Of a stretch of DNA of 53,300 nt, positions 13,101-19,247 are shown piece after piece. Each line of letters starts with the position of its first letter. Within the stretch, counting starts at the first letter, position 1. Made by a program: the position numbers and the translations under genes. The stretch lies in assembly GCF_000715505.1 (NCBI RefSeq), contig NZ_JHEH01000023.1:1-53300 (forward strand). The letters run 5' to 3'. Origin of the DNA: Thioclava dalianensis. GTDB lineage: Bacteria; Pseudomonadota; Alphaproteobacteria; Rhodobacterales; Rhodobacteraceae. The notes beneath the pieces were generated by a model. It was given only the letters and a program-made list of their open reading frames with translations, ran no database searches and was not told the DNA's origin.

Positions 13101-15431
13101 CGCTTTCGGCACGCCGCGCAGAATGTAGCCGGTGAGCTCTTTGCCTCGCTTCGTCGTGTGCGCGACCTCGCCAGCTGACACGGCATCGGCAAGAACCGTA
13201 TCCTTGACCTCGGGCACGGGCGTCGTGGCCACGTCCTGTTTTATAGGCTGATCTTTCTTGATCGGCTCTTGATCGGGCTCCTTTTCTGCCTTCTGTTCGG
13301 TTGCGGGCTGGGGTGCATCTTCCTGCCTCGCGGGATCTCCAAATGGCACGTCATTGCTCGTATCCCGCTGCTCATCCAGTGATTTGCTGGTCAGCGAGCG
13401 CATCGTTTCCATAATCGTATCATGGACAGCATCGAGCGGGTCAGCGCCGTTTTGAACGCGCGTGATTGCGTCGGCGCGTTCTTGATCGCTGAACGGCGTG
13501 GTAAGGTGGCTTGTGAGTTGGTCGATCTCGCTGCCGATAGCGTCGTCTTGCGGGGATACGGTTTTAGTCTTGGCCTTTGCCGCGTCGTGGGTCGCTTTCT
13601 GCTCGGCCACATTCTGCGGGATAATCGTGACCGCGCCATCCTCGATTTCAGAGCGCGGGATATGCAGCGGCCCGCCCTCATATTTGAGATTTATGCCGTT
13701 CGAATCCTCGCCCACGAACTGCGCCGAGAAGTCAGCGGCGCCGGGCGCGCTGATGGTGACAAACTGACCCTCAGCTGCGCCCGCAGACTGCACATCAGGG
13801 GCCAACGCCGCCGCGCGCCCGAGCGGTCCAGATGGGATCTGTTCACCGGGCGCGGCTTGTGTGGCGTCTTTCATCTTCGCAGGCTGATCGAGAAATTCTT
13901 GATCAGCTGCGAGCGACGGATCATCCGAATAGTCTATCGGCTGAAATTCATCATCTACCGGCTTGAGGAGATCATTGCCGATTGGGACTGTCTCGCCGTC
14001 AGGGCGCTCAACATAGGTCATCGACGGGTCGGGCTGATCGGGCGCGACGGTCAAGATCTCGCCATCGTTGGGAGCGCCGGGGTCGCTGACCTGCACCCGC
14101 TTCTTCTCGGCCTTTTCCTTGCGCGCCAGCGCGCGCTCCTCGGGGCTGCGGCGCAGACCACCCGCGCCAGAAATGATGCCGCCAGTGATCGCGCCGATCA
14201 GCGCGTTTTCAGGCACGTCCTCGAACACGTTGCGCTCGGGATCGTAGATGCCCTTGGCAATCAGGTTCTGCATCAGCTGCTGGCCGCCTTCTTGGACGGC
14301 TTCCTCGCCCATGTTGACGCCGACATGCGCAAAATAGTCAAAAACGCGCTTCGAGAGCTTGCGGCGCAGGATCGGGTTCTTGATCATCTTGAGCGCGGTC
14401 GCGATAGGCAGCGCCTCGGACGTGCCCACGAGGGCATTGAAGCCATAGACCTGCATGGCCTGCTCTTCGGTTGCGCCTTTGGCCTTCGCCTCCTTGTAAG
14501 CGCCCACGCCGTTCGCAGCGGATCCGAGTGCTGCAATCGACGCGGTGCCAGCCACGGGCCCGCCAATGGCTTCTGCCGCGAGGCCAGCGAGCGCAAAGCC
14601 CGCAGTCGAACCAAATCCCTGCGCAATCGCTGCCGACCATCCGTCAGATGGCGGTGCCTCACCGATGACACTCTTCGCGCCGTCGCGGATCCGGTCGCCC
14701 GCCTTGAACATGTCGCTTTCTGTGGCAGAGCGGATATCTGATCTAGTTTTGTCGGCCTCTCCTTGAAAATCCTTCGAGAGCTGATCCTGCTTGTCACGCA
14801 ACGCCTGCTTGTCGGCCTCGCTCATGTTCGGATCAGCAAGAGCATCAGCAAAGATCGACTGCGCGTCAGTGGCCCACCGATCGTTCAGCTGTGCGTCGGT
14901 ATCCTGCGTCTTCGCCCGGTTGATCGCTGCGGCCTCGGGAACGGTTGCGACCATATCAACAGCGGCATTGGCGACGTTCTGGCCGAAATGCTTGACGCCA
15001 GTACCGAATCCACCTTCTTCTGGTTCTGTAGTGTCCGGGGCCGTCTCGGCGGGATTGCTCGGAGCGAGCTTACGGGCTTCATCGAGAAGATCCTGCACCG
15101 GGGCATCATCGCCCAAAATCTTGTGCAGCGCGGTCTTCACATCAGCGCCGCCCTTCATCTCATTGCCGATCCGGCTTGCAGCTTCACGCGCAAACTTCGA
15201 GCGCTCAGCATCGCTGGTGATGCCTGATGCCTTGGTCAGCGCCTCGATGACGTTGTAGGGAACCTGCGTTTCGCGGGCGATATCATGGAAATCGACCGGC
15301 CCTGTATCAGGCGCTTGCGGCGGGGTTCCGGGGATCTTTACGCCGTCCATGACGCTGCGCGGCTGGGCAGCTTCGGCTTGGCGGTTGATTTCATTGTCGA
15401 GCGGAGAAGATGCGAAGATATTGCGTGCCAC
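1107..15431 (-). CDS. Giant polyvalent virion protein: pyrophosphatase-like, N6-methylase, SNF2 helicase, nuclease-like and metallopeptidase-like domains
   Basis: 4774 residues. Approximate order: N-terminal helical and hydrophobic segments (~270-440); pyrophosphatase-like domain (~880-965, DGDHIDFYMGD); conserved helical module (~1225-1330); Pro/Arg-rich linker; N6-adenine methylase (~1560-1720; motif EPTIGSGNF near 1581, NPPFGS near 1648); SWI2/SNF2 helicase (~2300-3000; GAGKT near 2357, LDEAQ near 2517, TGTPIS near 2567, QREGRIIRQ near 2961); LPD3/toxin-nuclease-like segment (~3455-3555); HEIIH metallopeptidase motif near 3667; long helical C-terminus with a hydrophobic stretch. This resembles P1 DarB and other injected giant proteins that protect incoming DNA. 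I chose GTG at 15431 because GAGG lies 6 bases upstream and because the leader spacing equals that of the coat and GNAT genes. The ATG at 15470 lies inside the leader hairpin and has no ribosome site. Individual domain calls vary in strength: helicase and methylase are firm, the rest probable. Confidence 0.9.
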   Translation of the reverse strand: MARNIFASSPLDNEINRQAEAAQPRSVMDGVKIPGTPPQAPDTGPVDFHDIARETQVPYNVIEALTKASGITSDAERSKFAREAASRIGNEMKGGADVKTALHKILGDDAPVQDLLDEARKLAPSNPAETAPDTTEPEEGGFGTGVKHFGQNVANAAVDMVATVPEAAAINRAKTQDTDAQLNDRWATDAQSIFADALADPNMSEADKQALRDKQDQLSKDFQGEADKTRSDIRSATESDMFKAGDRIRDGAKSVIGEAPPSDGWSAAIAQGFGSTAGFALAGLAAEAIGGPVAGTASIAALGSAANGVGAYKEAKAKGATEEQAMQVYGFNALVGTSEALPIATALKMIKNPILRRKLSKRVFDYFAHVGVNMGEEAVQEGGQQLMQNLIAKGIYDPERNVFEDVPENALIGAITGGIISGAGGLRRSPEERALARKEKAEKKRVQVSDPGAPNDGEILTVAPDQPDPSMTYVERPDGETVPIGNDLLKPVDDEFQPIDYSDDPSLAADQEFLDQPAKMKDATQAAPGEQIPSGPLGRAAALAPDVQSAGAAEGQFVTISAPGAADFSAQFVGEDSNGINLKYEGGPLHIPRSEIEDGAVTIIPQNVAEQKATHDAAKAKTKTVSPQDDAIGSEIDQLTSHLTTPFSDQERADAITRVQNGADPLDAVHDTIMETMRSLTSKSLDEQRDTSNDVPFGDPARQEDAPQPATEQKAEKEPDQEPIKKDQPIKQDVATTPVPEVKDTVLADAVSAGEVAHTTKRGKELTGYILRGVPKAHANEIDKYSFKKDGGWFVRKDDLAKAHPDLMGDTAAPESDTAAPQPAPEQAKKIDEAAAEAHPDPTDGQKEAGNYKMGHTAWNGESLTFENAKGSERKGTGPDGKAWSVKMPAHYGYFKGTEGADGDHIDFYMGDKPDSDYVMIVDQADEKTGKFDEHKVIIGTPNREAALKVYRGGFSDGKADHRLGGFLETNVAGLKDWLNPGSDQEAFKRPASGELSFPFKKAKPAADMGQSVDETADQGANEPDQVAEQNPLNPQPHGPRRLDWWWTNASKADRKAALRGAELDESLSSKLSGELHGAIRSDPEAWHRLTQSVFGPEAPPKPKTKPKRQNAKAARAARMERLRDYFSPGNIVHAYGGSADRVISFDEGKDGDWSVKVESVVKDGAGWKKNPADDRIRTHRTEPDARELKAGPLERAAPAPAPEADPEPQAENKSNWGASNTLVSVDRAAEIRAKLAGKLRNQLNSGVDPEILALGTELAAFHMEAGARKFLDLANAIARDLSTTPAKLRPYLRAWYNGARDMMEDHGVDIAGMDGPDAVAKQVKEIAAQGETTAPTAKSAPQKPTEGENTKARRDIDENAGRPDVSEDGKLDPNEKGQTDEQRGDQARDQGALAGRGAGSRLDAKRQPDGGSRDDGRGEGNENRAPRAPGDDAPRGVGDGSSDLSGTVAREPEQPATENFVITDDFPLGEGTEGKKLEANLAALRLLRQLDSEKRQATPDEQAVLARWVGWGGLKTVFDGKHKGKTNQWGRAQAELRSLLTSDEYYAAMRSTNDAHYTSRPVIKAMWRAMRNFGFEKGRALEPTIGSGNFLGLQPADMARGTEWYAAELDPITSAIAKQLYPQATIYGDTGFQDAPLRAGAFDVAIGNPPFGSTQIKSDMHPDLGSMKVHNYIIAKTGQLLREGGVMGMVVTHRFLDNANAEARSKLAPKFRFLGAVRLPNTAFLDNANTSVVTDIVFFQRRAEGDSAGDTSWLKVDQDGPNGTKLNGYFAKNPEMILGRAAMDGEMYANRVKPGEERREFTVHPDGRDLEASLTDAIDSIKATLPTREQALEDAATAPATSSSLAYGEMALDDSGKVMRGESDPMGGRFVEEITPDTFWRDQAEASADLIGAIDALREMAKSGADIANARQEALNHAQSAGVVDLAGDPLPQKTKFMQALADELPNLLSSDDLSPGAAAALDTFRTRVEAKRLGRDGFDRLSAILNLRQKVKALIRAERNDHPDMETLRADLNKGYRRFKTKYGFLNSSKNEAILRGDVGAEMALELNYKPARDGREESARPAPILSKRVIYPHKLPTNVASAADGLHISMQERGYIDPGFIASLANSDVESVVSELTSGANPLIFRNPATDRYELAEVYLSGNLAEKIQQAEDAGLRQQIPHLKAAMPPPKTADQVTPSIRSMWMPPSVYQQFLSALGYSSPKVGIYQNAGIATVNYSGYAANDFGRQFSTDRMEPGKIFEAAIKGKAPVIYDTVRDEKGEKRVKNADATREAVTAYERIGDEFPKWAMANPERAQTILDAFNEKVNVVTERKYDGVRYLRTVGASPEISLRNSQKNGAWRMIQDPVTLLHHVVGAGKTFTAITGIMERKRMGLTNKAVVGVPNHLTGQWGKEWLEMYPAANILVPTEKDFEPANRAKLINRIATGDFDAVIIGHSQLVKIENDDTVTKDYIAEQLEELEAAMQAAKENGDSRRTVGQMGQRISTLQDKLKRLDEKAAARADSNIIPWHELGVDYLALDEAQEFKNLEYSTTASQLVGMNPPAGSERAFDLLMKVRSLQTMKNGGVAFLTGTPISNSLVEIYSVMKYLIPKSMKAMGIAHFDAWKASFIQDQTRFEYTASMQLKERNVMAGMINLGPLAQLYRSFADIVMRPEVERMYREQMEAKNAAEKDPSKHVSTRFPTPKVKGGGRRIDLAPPTQKMTEFVRYLVMRMAGIQRNKSDKEYPKVDNPLWVLSDARKASVDIRTIDPTLGREEGAKVTRAADQIMRNYKANTERRGTQLVFCDMSTPSKSAEKEAKRIIREASGLLDIKGAKLKETLAQSADKSFASQWADLVDQLDATTSSPATSDKKRDQIEQWINGAGQDAPAAMFTADTGFSFYDDLRSILIDRGIPEKEIAFIHDYNTTPKKKDLFEKVNEGQVRVLIGSTQKMGAGTNAQKRLVALHHIDAPWRPSDMEQREGRIIRQGNMFYEADPDGFEVEITAYSTEKTADVVQWQILERKAKGIETFLNAATDKLEEDSGDADQYAQFMAQSTGKRIFLDKMTAEKERDTARAEIANDLRSEAEARNFLDAFDRNQKVRREAIATYGPVTKMAGPKGSDTYLADWKGKIAAYFAAREKNDAEAEAIRARNKDKPRKEWEKLPPKPEAPKRWQERPSNPYEASVYDTLSKLQRAAHNGQAEISIPYGNGAEIHVFARGDGSDLVAYSVALGANADVAGFDLHDGMSVAAKDFRNSDKLLSSFDPENISYRAGNLVSANERALSRSAELRQQMEAIIAKGVDRSKVERAEQRVAELSALARVEEVKFAQETANAGPNHFALLDDKGRSLVNDDGAKPITGQFQFQLAGRQYSSEWGAPAANRERIEGSDQFGQVGYFEAEDMDSHEPVIVKAIKHEGKDGGPERWEPLDVFDQPTEGEPDAKYQRDMDQEPVARLTGDELGEWSDIRQLGKKAYAWYRENLTDKTVTNAETGWQIGFDGVGAKKVSGRKGDVLYRLVPAIEQILQKGRLVSSENDKRARQEILAIHKFSADVKMGGQTYSVIATVRQKRDGTYHYDLSMDRGASGFSTATAQDKNSRASALEGDPAPINLEIADEKVKMLPRERVEMRRISHDLNRLAAEVGISGKVTATAVRGLFDAAGTPIRGRYHAGRVEIDADAADRARVMDHEIIHALRDAKLWDRPYGLFTRAEWQTLIAAARQRDDLRKRVAQAYPDLSQSNQLEEVIAEMYAEHGDKARTDNSVLGRALGKVRAFLRAIATVLRAHSAPNAATIFDTIRGGAFTPRAAPTDVQSAPGRFANAQPYSDSEIAKEARRLPPSLSTLPPFKGRSMLAARKHFVRYAMTNAMDGAGGFSSLSLIPGRALIAEMGRNIPAAQTYLALKEKMDTLRNEMHEKYSKTTQEWRKLTKLGKENMTALMDLMHDATIEGIDPSLPFIAKSEPRDPWLVNRYGLQSKTGKEASERIASDETRRSGYALLKKRFDALPKEFQTLFSRVRRDYEHLNSDFQEAVEYNAKKAMEYSVKRAEREHAKMIDQIARDGLTGRAKAEALAEADAMLKSAQMRGEWGKAGRIRELRAKFESNKLEGPYFPLARFGNFFVTARDKDGQVVSFSKFENEKDQAAEAKALRAEGYEVQTGVMSPKTSREMVDPSFVADVEQMLSGSGVGDDILDAIWQRWLQSLPDFSVRKSKIHRKATAGYSGDAMRAYASHMFHGSHQLARLRYAVDMQEALENAENEAAQSDDPNRSGLVVREIRLRHDFVMNPKGSKLGQRMTTGAFIYFLGASPSAAAVNLTQTTVVGIPVLAAFHGKKTGFAVAARELNRAMGDFVRGKGHAGKSSRLNSNEKQALKEAYDLGTIDKSQSHDLMGISDAGIEYRPARAAVMEKISYLFHHAERLNREVTFLAAYRMARDKGFDHTTAVEKAADLTWKTHFDYQNSSRPRIMQNDFVRVAAVFRNFNVNMLWRLFRDMHQMVKGESPEIRREARYQLIGITGSLFLHAGIRGVWGYGLLTALLGFFFDDGKDELEQDIQRTLVETLGHDAAGMILNGVPGHLLGIDLTNRIGMPDLWFRSPNRILEGQDAYEYWVTQALGATFAIGGNVARGWDQVMNGDIMRGLETMSPKVINDMFQAARFAREGALNRNGDAIMDHFSVPETLAVLLGFTPARLTEQYEKNSTMKRMETRIQDRRGNILREVRTALLDRKPITDKMRKAIADFNEHAPPSYRIDGSTIRRSLKARIASSRNSKGGIYISPSLRGFIDRELAPDIYGSE

Positions 15432-15463
15432 GGCTGCCTCAGTGCTAGAGGTTGAGATGCGGC

Positions 15464-15501
15464 CGCACATCCTGCGCGGTTATGTATCTCGCACTATAGC
15501 A
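15464..15501 (-). promoter_or_regulatory. Late promoter plus leader hairpin cassette, copy b
   Basis: TGCTATAGT (15501-15493) is followed after 14 bases by CGCGCAGGATGTGCG (15478-15464). The start codon of the giant gene (GTG 15431) comes exactly 32 bases after the hairpin. The cassette lies in the gap after the 464-residue gene, giving the giant gene its own likely transcript. No convincing -35 box is seen. The extended -10 TGC may compensate. Confidence 0.65.
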
Positions 15502-15528
15502 GAGGGCAGTAGCTTCGGGAAGCGGACA

Positions 15529-16923
15529 TCACCGATATGGGGGCGGCTCTGTTCGTACCTCTCCATTCGGGCCGAAACTCTGCTGCGTCAGCTGCAGGGT
15601 TTTTGAAACGTTGGCAACAGATTGCGCGATGATCTGATCATCAGTCAGCGGCTCGGCACGGATCACATTGGCCTCTCGGATCGCTTTAGCCTCCGCCATC
15701 ACTTTCCCGACGATATCCTTCTGGGTCATGCCATTCCCGCTGAGTTGAGATTTCAGCACCTCAAGCTGGACCTTCCGGTTAAAGTCTTGATCCCCCGCCT
15801 GTTGTTTGGCACGAGCGGCGGTGGCTGCAGTGGTCTGCGCATAAAGCGTTTCGAACATCTGTTCTGGCGAGAGCGCATAGATCCCCTGTTGCACGATATC
15901 GCCCTGCGACATGTCCTGCGAGAAGACGCGGCCCGTATTCTGATCCTTGAAAGTGACCTTGGCGCCGGTGATGTTGCCATTATCGTCTTTGATCAGCCCG
16001 GATTTGTCGCGCAGGATCGTGTAACCATCATCAATCTGGTCATATGCCCCAAGCAGGCCATCGATAAAGCCCTGATCATCTCCGACTGCGGCAGCCTGCA
16101 CGGCCCCGGCCCAATATTTAAGGTGCTTCTTGGTCTGGCCTGCATCCATCCACTTGCGCCACGCATCAGCCTTTTGCGTGTCGCCCTGCGAGAGGTAATA
16201 CTGCTCGATCTTGGGCGCGGCATTTTCGCGGTAATAGGTCATGAAGCTCTGGGTGCCGCGCTCGCGCTGCGCAGCGCTGATTGGCCCGCCAGTCACGCTA
16301 CGCGGGGCAGGGGCGGTTTCCTTTGCAATCTCGACAGACGGCGCGCCTCCATCGTCAGGAGGCGGCGTGCTTGCAGCTGGTGCGATTGGCTGCATCCCAG
16401 CTGCTGGTTGCTCTGTCTGCGGATTGGGGCCCGGCATAGTTGCCGTGGCCTCAGCGACTGAACGCGGCTGCGGCGCAGGCGTCGGGTAATCTTGGCGTTG
16501 CTGCTGACCCGAGGCGACAGTTTGCATCTCGCTATCAGGCGCGGTAGTGACCTGCCGATCTACCGGGCCTTGCCCGTCGCTGATCACTGATCTGGCGGCT
16601 GGATTCCCCTGCGGGTCCATCTGGTTCTGAAAGCCGTCCTGCGCCTCCTTAAACGCCTCCTGCTTGAATGCGCGTTCAGCGTCTGCGCGCTGCCATTCCT
16701 CTTCTTGGCGGCCAGCCGCAGCGTTTTGATGTTCCCATGCCTTTTGCCGCTGAGAAAACTCCTGATCCTGCTGATCCCAGACCGACCGGGTGCGCCCTCG
16801 GCTTTCGTCCTGCCACTGCGAGTCCTTGTCTTGCTGTGCGCGGCGGCGTTTGGTGTCTTTCACACCCTCACCGAATTGGTAGCCCTGAAAGGCGCCCTGA
16901 ATAAATGAACCCAAACCCGACAT
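15529..16923 (-). CDS. Virion-associated protein, probable internal/ejection protein
   Basis: 464 residues, family not recognised. The N-terminus MSGLGSFIQGAFQGYQFGEG is followed by a long, very polar helical stretch rich in Q, E, K and R (~20-110, probable coiled coil). Then comes a Pro/Gln/Ala linker (~110-215) and a more globular C-terminal half (~215-464). It lies between the virion lysozyme and the giant polyvalent protein, the place where P22-like and T7-like phages keep ejection proteins. That role is inference. The start is well marked by AAGGAG 8 bases before ATG. It overlaps no neighbour and precedes cassette b. Confidence 0.75.
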   Translation of the reverse strand: MSGLGSFIQGAFQGYQFGEGVKDTKRRRAQQDKDSQWQDESRGRTRSVWDQQDQEFSQRQKAWEHQNAAAGRQEEEWQRADAERAFKQEAFKEAQDGFQNQMDPQGNPAARSVISDGQGPVDRQVTTAPDSEMQTVASGQQQRQDYPTPAPQPRSVAEATATMPGPNPQTEQPAAGMQPIAPAASTPPPDDGGAPSVEIAKETAPAPRSVTGGPISAAQRERGTQSFMTYYRENAAPKIEQYYLSQGDTQKADAWRKWMDAGQTKKHLKYWAGAVQAAAVGDDQGFIDGLLGAYDQIDDGYTILRDKSGLIKDDNGNITGAKVTFKDQNTGRVFSQDMSQGDIVQQGIYALSPEQMFETLYAQTTAATAARAKQQAGDQDFNRKVQLEVLKSQLSGNGMTQKDIVGKVMAEAKAIREANVIRAEPLTDDQIIAQSVANVSKTLQLTQQSFGPNGEVRTEPPPYR

Positions 16924-16935
16924 GATATTCTCTCC

Positions 16936-17661
16936 TTAGCGCCCGCCGCCGTAGCGCGCGACCATGTAATCCCCCGTGCCCATGCCGTCCACGATTGAAC
17001 GACCTGATGTCTCATGGGTTGGCTGCTGTCCAAGCGCATCATAGATCTTTTGCGCATATGCCATGCGGTTTTCAGTATGCGGCACGCCAGGTCGCCAGAA
17101 CTTGTTGCTGGCGATACGTGCAGCCTCCTGCGGGTCATTTGCAGACATGATGGCCTGCCATGCGCTTTTCTCGCTCGTCTGCCCCTCATGAAGCAGGAAA
17201 TCTACTTGGGTATTCAGATCATCTGGGTTCGAGCCGCGGCTTTGCGCGAAGTCGAGATATGCCCGCTTGCGCGGCCCGTTCCACTGTCCCGCTCCATAAG
17301 CGTTGCCATTGTCGCCGACAGCGCCGGTATTCAAACCGGCCCCGCTCTCCTGCATCATGTTGCCGACGAGTGCAGACGCCATCACCGGGGAAACTCCGTT
17401 GCTGGTGAGCCGTTGATAGGCGCTGCGGGCATTCTCCGATATCCCGCCTGAGAGGTTTAGTGAACGACCGGCCCCGCTCTGGGAGGAGGATAGATTGGGA
17501 CCGGTCGCCCCTCCGAGAACGCTCCGCTGCGCCGCGCCCCCGGAATTTCTGTTCGCCAGTTCTTTCTCGCGCAAGGCAAGATCTGCCTTGCGGTCTGTGA
17601 TCGAGCGGCCCGCGAAAAAGCCGTTCCCCATGCCGGAGAGGAAAGAGCCAACCGCAGCCAT
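16936..17661 (-). CDS. Virion-associated lysozyme (Phage_lysozyme2-like domain)
   Basis: 241 residues. Residues ~77-215 match the phage tail-lysozyme type: ARSAYQRLTSNG, then ALVGNMMQESGAG with probable catalytic Glu104, AYGAGQWNGPRKR, and a QVDFLLHE helix. The first ~40 residues resemble the neighbouring 464-residue protein (MAAVGSFLSGMGNGFFAG), which may be a shared virion-docking signature. It probably opens peptidoglycan during DNA ejection and is not obviously the lysis endolysin because there is no signal peptide or adjacent holin. The ATG shares one base with the stop of the upstream gene (TAATG), so translation is likely coupled. Confidence 0.8.
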   Translation of the reverse strand: MAAVGSFLSGMGNGFFAGRSITDRKADLALREKELANRNSGGAAQRSVLGGATGPNLSSSQSGAGRSLNLSGGISENARSAYQRLTSNGVSPVMASALVGNMMQESGAGLNTGAVGDNGNAYGAGQWNGPRKRAYLDFAQSRGSNPDDLNTQVDFLLHEGQTSEKSAWQAIMSANDPQEAARIASNKFWRPGVPHTENRMAYAQKIYDALGQQPTHETSGRSIVDGMGTGDYMVARYGGGR

Positions 17662-18644
17662 TATGCCATCGCCTTCTTGGTGCTGCGCACCGAGCGCGTG
17701 GGAAGTCGTTTTTCGACGCGATCCATCTTATCGGAGAGCTCTTTCACTGCCCCCATGGTCACGCCGACCGCATCCATGATGTTGATCCGCTTGCCGTCGC
17801 CCAGGCCGGTCTCACGCTGGAAGTCCTCGGCATAGGGTCCGATATGCTCGCCACCATCGGCCATCCCGTCTTTATATTTCCATTTTTCGACCGGCATCTT
17901 TTTGACGACATCGAGAACGCCGCGCACTGGACGCTTGTTTTCTTTGGCGTCCTTGGATGACAATGAAAAGGCCATGCCAGCCAGAGAACCAAGCCCGCCA
18001 AAAAGTGACGACTGATTGGCTTGGTTTGCTTGATAGCTACTCATCTGCTGCTGGTATTGGGTGTTCAGAAGGTTTCCCTGCTGCCCATATCCCTGCATCG
18101 CACCTGAGAAGCCAGACGCAGTAGACCCATTCGAAAGCCCCATGGATGTCGCAGGGTTCACGGCGAGTCCTTTCCCGAGATTGATGGCGTTTGCCATTTC
18201 GGAATCGTTCTTTGCCTCGGCCTGTGTACGGGATGCCACGCGCTGCGCATTTCCCGCGCCTGCGGTGGCGAGCTCGGTCGCCAATGCCGTTTTGCGTGTC
18301 CCATCTATCGAGCGCCCAGAGCCGGGCATGACGCCCTGCGCCTGCAACTGGCGTTCCTGCTGCCCGGCTGCCAGAGCGGCACGGTTTGCGACCGTTGCCT
18401 CGGAACGGGTAACATCGCCCGCGACCTTGCCATAATCCGGCCCGGCTTGAGCGTTTGCGATGTAGTCATTTTCCAACGGCACAAAAGTGCTGGTATACCG
18501 CGCCCGATCATCAGCCGCCCATTTGTTCGTGATCTTGGCCTGATCTTCGGCCCATCCGAGATAGTCACGACCAAGCTCCGCGCTTGCCAGTGCGGCCTGA
18601 CCAATAGCAGGATCAGGGCTGGGAGCGCTTCCACTATTACCCAT
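17661..18644 (-). CDS. Virion protein with C-terminal S74 intramolecular chaperone domain
   Basis: 327 residues. The N-terminal ~100 residues are helical. The middle (~100-225) is Gly/Ser/Gln/Asn-rich (MQGYGQQGNLLNTQYQQQ). The last ~100 residues look like the S74 self-cleaving chaperone: SSKDAKENKRPV near 226-238 with Ser and Lys spaced by five as in the catalytic pair of endosialidase chaperones, then VEKWKYK, GEHIGPYAEDFQ, and a terminal trimeric-coil-like helix. Such domains normally end tail spikes, while this protein has no fibre-like beta region. It sits between GNAT and lysozyme genes. ATG 18644 is preferred over GTG 18653 because AGGTGA lies 5-6 bases before it. Confidence 0.75.
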   Translation of the reverse strand: MGNSGSAPSPDPAIGQAALASAELGRDYLGWAEDQAKITNKWAADDRARYTSTFVPLENDYIANAQAGPDYGKVAGDVTRSEATVANRAALAAGQQERQLQAQGVMPGSGRSIDGTRKTALATELATAGAGNAQRVASRTQAEAKNDSEMANAINLGKGLAVNPATSMGLSNGSTASGFSGAMQGYGQQGNLLNTQYQQQMSSYQANQANQSSLFGGLGSLAGMAFSLSSKDAKENKRPVRGVLDVVKKMPVEKWKYKDGMADGGEHIGPYAEDFQRETGLGDGKRINIMDAVGVTMGAVKELSDKMDRVEKRLPTRSVRSTKKAMA

Positions 18645-19152
18645 GAGTTTCACCTTTCAGATTGAGCCAGCGGCAGTCGCGCTTGCGCATAGAAAACATG
18701 ATGCCATCCTGCCCGTTGTCCATGCCGCCCGGAACGGTTCCAATCTCGTTGAAACCGAGGTGGCGAAGTATCTTGACCCCCTTGGCGTTGTCTGCGCCGA
18801 TGATGCACTGCATGCGCGCCACGCGCAGGAGCCAGAAGATATATCCAGCAAGCCCGCTGATTATGTTGCGTGAGGCCCACGCCGCCGATTCATCTGTTGC
18901 GACATGGACATCGCAGTAGCTCTCATAGACGCGAACAATCACGACCACCGCGCGTAACCGGTCGGCTTTGATGTCGAAAACGCCCAAAGCGCGGGCCTGC
19001 ATAGGCCACCGACCGGTTGAAAGCTGGAGACGCTGCGCAGCCCATGCCAGAAGCGTCGGCTGATCGGTATCGGTCAAGCATAGCCGCATCCCGGCGCCGA
19101 CTTGGGCGCGATAGGCATCTTGCTCGGGCAGGATCTCAGAGATTACAGACAT
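18637..19152 (-). CDS. GNAT-like acetyltransferase encoded in the virion module
   Basis: 171 residues from ATG 19152. The fold resembles small phage GNAT proteins: an N-terminal strand-helix part, a central hydrophobic helix (IISGLAGYIFWLLRVARM), then GADNAKGVKILRHLGFNEIG, which fits the acetyl-CoA-binding loop and the typical LGF ending, and a final strand. Substrate is unknown. The start at 19152 is 32 bases after the leader hairpin, as for the giant gene. The in-frame ATG at 19194 is inside that hairpin. The ribosome site is weak (GTGG). It overlaps the next gene by 8 bases and is the first gene after a terminator and a new promoter. Confidence 0.7.
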   Translation of the reverse strand: MSVISEILPEQDAYRAQVGAGMRLCLTDTDQPTLLAWAAQRLQLSTGRWPMQARALGVFDIKADRLRAVVVIVRVYESYCDVHVATDESAAWASRNIISGLAGYIFWLLRVARMQCIIGADNAKGVKILRHLGFNEIGTVPGGMDNGQDGIMFSMRKRDCRWLNLKGETHG

Positions 19153-19184
19153 GTGGCCACGCGGGAAAAGTTCGGAACGCTGGC

Positions 19185-19218
19185 CGCACGTCATGCGCGG
19201 AGATGGTGAATTCTAGCA
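19185..19218 (-). promoter_or_regulatory. Late promoter plus leader hairpin cassette, copy c
   Basis: TGCTAGAAT (19218-19210), 10 bases, then CGCGCATGACGTGCG (19199-19185). One stem pair is a mismatch (A-C) compared with the other copies. The GNAT start follows 32 bases later. A perfect terminator hairpin ends just upstream, so this marks the start of a separate transcription unit. Confidence 0.6.
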
Positions 19219-19220
19219 GA

Positions 19221-19247
19221 TAAAACCCATCGCGTCACCCGCGATGG
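19221..19247 (-). terminator. Rho-independent terminator ending the head/tail gene block
   Basis: On the minus strand CCATCGCG-GGTGA-CGCGATGG forms a perfect 8-base-pair stem, followed by GTTTTA. The left arm overlaps the stop codon of the signal-peptide gene. Cassette c begins only 2 bases further on. Confidence 0.75.

Noticed and set aside
13698-13707. GTTCGAATCC, like a tRNA T-arm
   Set aside because: Lies within the giant coding sequence without an acceptor or anticodon arm around it.
13422-14741. 439-codon plus-strand frame opposite the giant gene
   Set aside because: Arg-rich shadow of strong minus-strand coding sequence, as are the many other plus-strand frames between 1266 and 14741.
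1107-15431. N4-like virion RNA polymerase as identity of the giant protein
   Set aside because: Size, hairpin promoters and N4-type coat raised the idea, but the visible motifs are methylase and SNF2 helicase, and I see no polymerase motif.
15432-15470. ATG start of the giant protein at 15470
   Set aside because: It lies inside the leader hairpin with AGG touching the ATG. The GTG at 15431 has a proper ribosome site and the same hairpin spacing as the coat and GNAT genes.
19153-19194. ATG start of the GNAT protein at 19194
   Set aside because: The codon is part of the hairpin CGCGCATGACGTGCG and has no ribosome site.
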